DNA from: Helicobacteraceae bacterium
GTDB lineage: Bacteria > Campylobacterota > Campylobacteria > Campylobacterales > Sulfurimonadaceae
Length of the DNA stretch: 6,180 nt
NCBI GenBank assembly: GCA_015489055.1
Contig: WFMO01000256.1
Location: 1 to 6,180 of the forward strand
Reading direction: 5' to 3'
Shown: positions 6,153-6,180 of the stretch, one piece after another
How the letters are laid out: each line of letters opens with the position of its first letter
Numbering within the stretch: the stretch's first letter is position 1
Made by a program: the position numbers and the translations under genes
The notes under the pieces: generated by a model
Database searches by the model: none
Told to the model about the DNA's origin: nothing
What the model saw: only the letters and a program-made list of their open reading frames with translations

Positions 6153-6178
6153 AAATTTACCTCATTAATTTTAGTTTT
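6149..6178 (-). CDS. Possible last codons of the gene upstream of infC (thrS by synteny)
   Basis: On the reverse strand one frame stays open from the window edge, reads KTKINEVNF and ends at TGA 6149–6151. That TGA shares two bases with the infC TTG (TTGA overlap). The other two frames are closed by stops at 6178–6180 or 6162–6164. In Campylobacter and Helicobacter thrS (threonyl-tRNA synthetase) lies directly upstream of infC, so this could be its C-terminus, translationally coupled to infC. Nine codons are too few to identify a protein, so the call rests on gene order and the overlap geometry only. Confidence 0.3.
   Translation of the reverse strand, partial: KTKINEVNF
6159..6163 (-). promoter_or_regulatory. 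infC: Ribosome binding site deciding the TTG start of infC
   Basis: Reverse-strand GAGGT sits 6 bases before TTG 6150–6152, an ideal distance. No comparable purine-rich site precedes the ATG at codon 10; the bases before that ATG read GATCAAGTTATC. This favours initiation at TTG. Confidence 0.7.
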
Positions 6179-6180
6179 TA

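Noticed and set aside
1..6180. A novel defence, mobile or biosynthetic system
   Set aside because: All but one of the genes belong to known core or transporter families. No transposase, phage gene, direct-repeat array, toxin–antitoxin pair or unusual compositional shift is visible.

Overview
The window is AT-rich, compactly coded DNA from a chromosome that looks like Campylobacterota (Epsilonproteobacteria), most likely a sulfur-oxidising Sulfurimonas/Sulfuricurvum-type organism. The basis is the low GC, the Lys/Ile/Asn-rich proteins, the clpP–def–comM gene order (as I recall it from Helicobacter), and an IF-3 whose N-terminus resembles epsilonproteobacterial IF-3. No taxonomic marker such as rRNA is present, so the genus is an inference.

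Layout: (1) Positions 1–3231, plus strand: a tightly packed operon made of the 3' end of clpP (ATP-dependent protease), a 360-aa protein with a degenerate GGDEF domain, def (peptide deformylase) and comM/yifB (AAA+ Mg-chelatase-like protein). The last three genes are joined by two TAATG stop/start overlaps. (2) 3231–3258: a hairpin between convergent genes that overlaps both stop codons. (3) 3244–4341, minus strand: a YeiH-family (UPF0324) membrane protein, a putative sulfate exporter. (4) 4342–4544: a non-coding gap with a strong 11-bp inverted repeat and an overlapping alternative pairing. (5) 4545–5402, minus strand: an exported protein of unknown function that seems to contain two copies of one domain. 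(6) 5403–5633: a very AT-rich gap with a bulged inverted repeat. (7) 5634–6152, minus strand: infC (translation initiation factor IF-3), apparently starting at TTG, with the possible last codons of an upstream gene (thrS by synteny) at the window edge.

The plus-strand operon combines protein turnover and N-terminal maturation (ClpP, deformylase) with DNA uptake/recombination (ComM) and a putative c-di-GMP sensing protein. The most interesting points are the GGDEF-derived protein, which has lost its active-site signature but kept a correctly spaced RxxD c-di-GMP binding motif; the duplicated-domain exported protein; the non-ATG start of infC; and the paired-hairpin architecture upstream of yeiH. 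I see no mobile element, CRISPR array, tRNA, rRNA or defence system. Most of the window is ordinary core genome.
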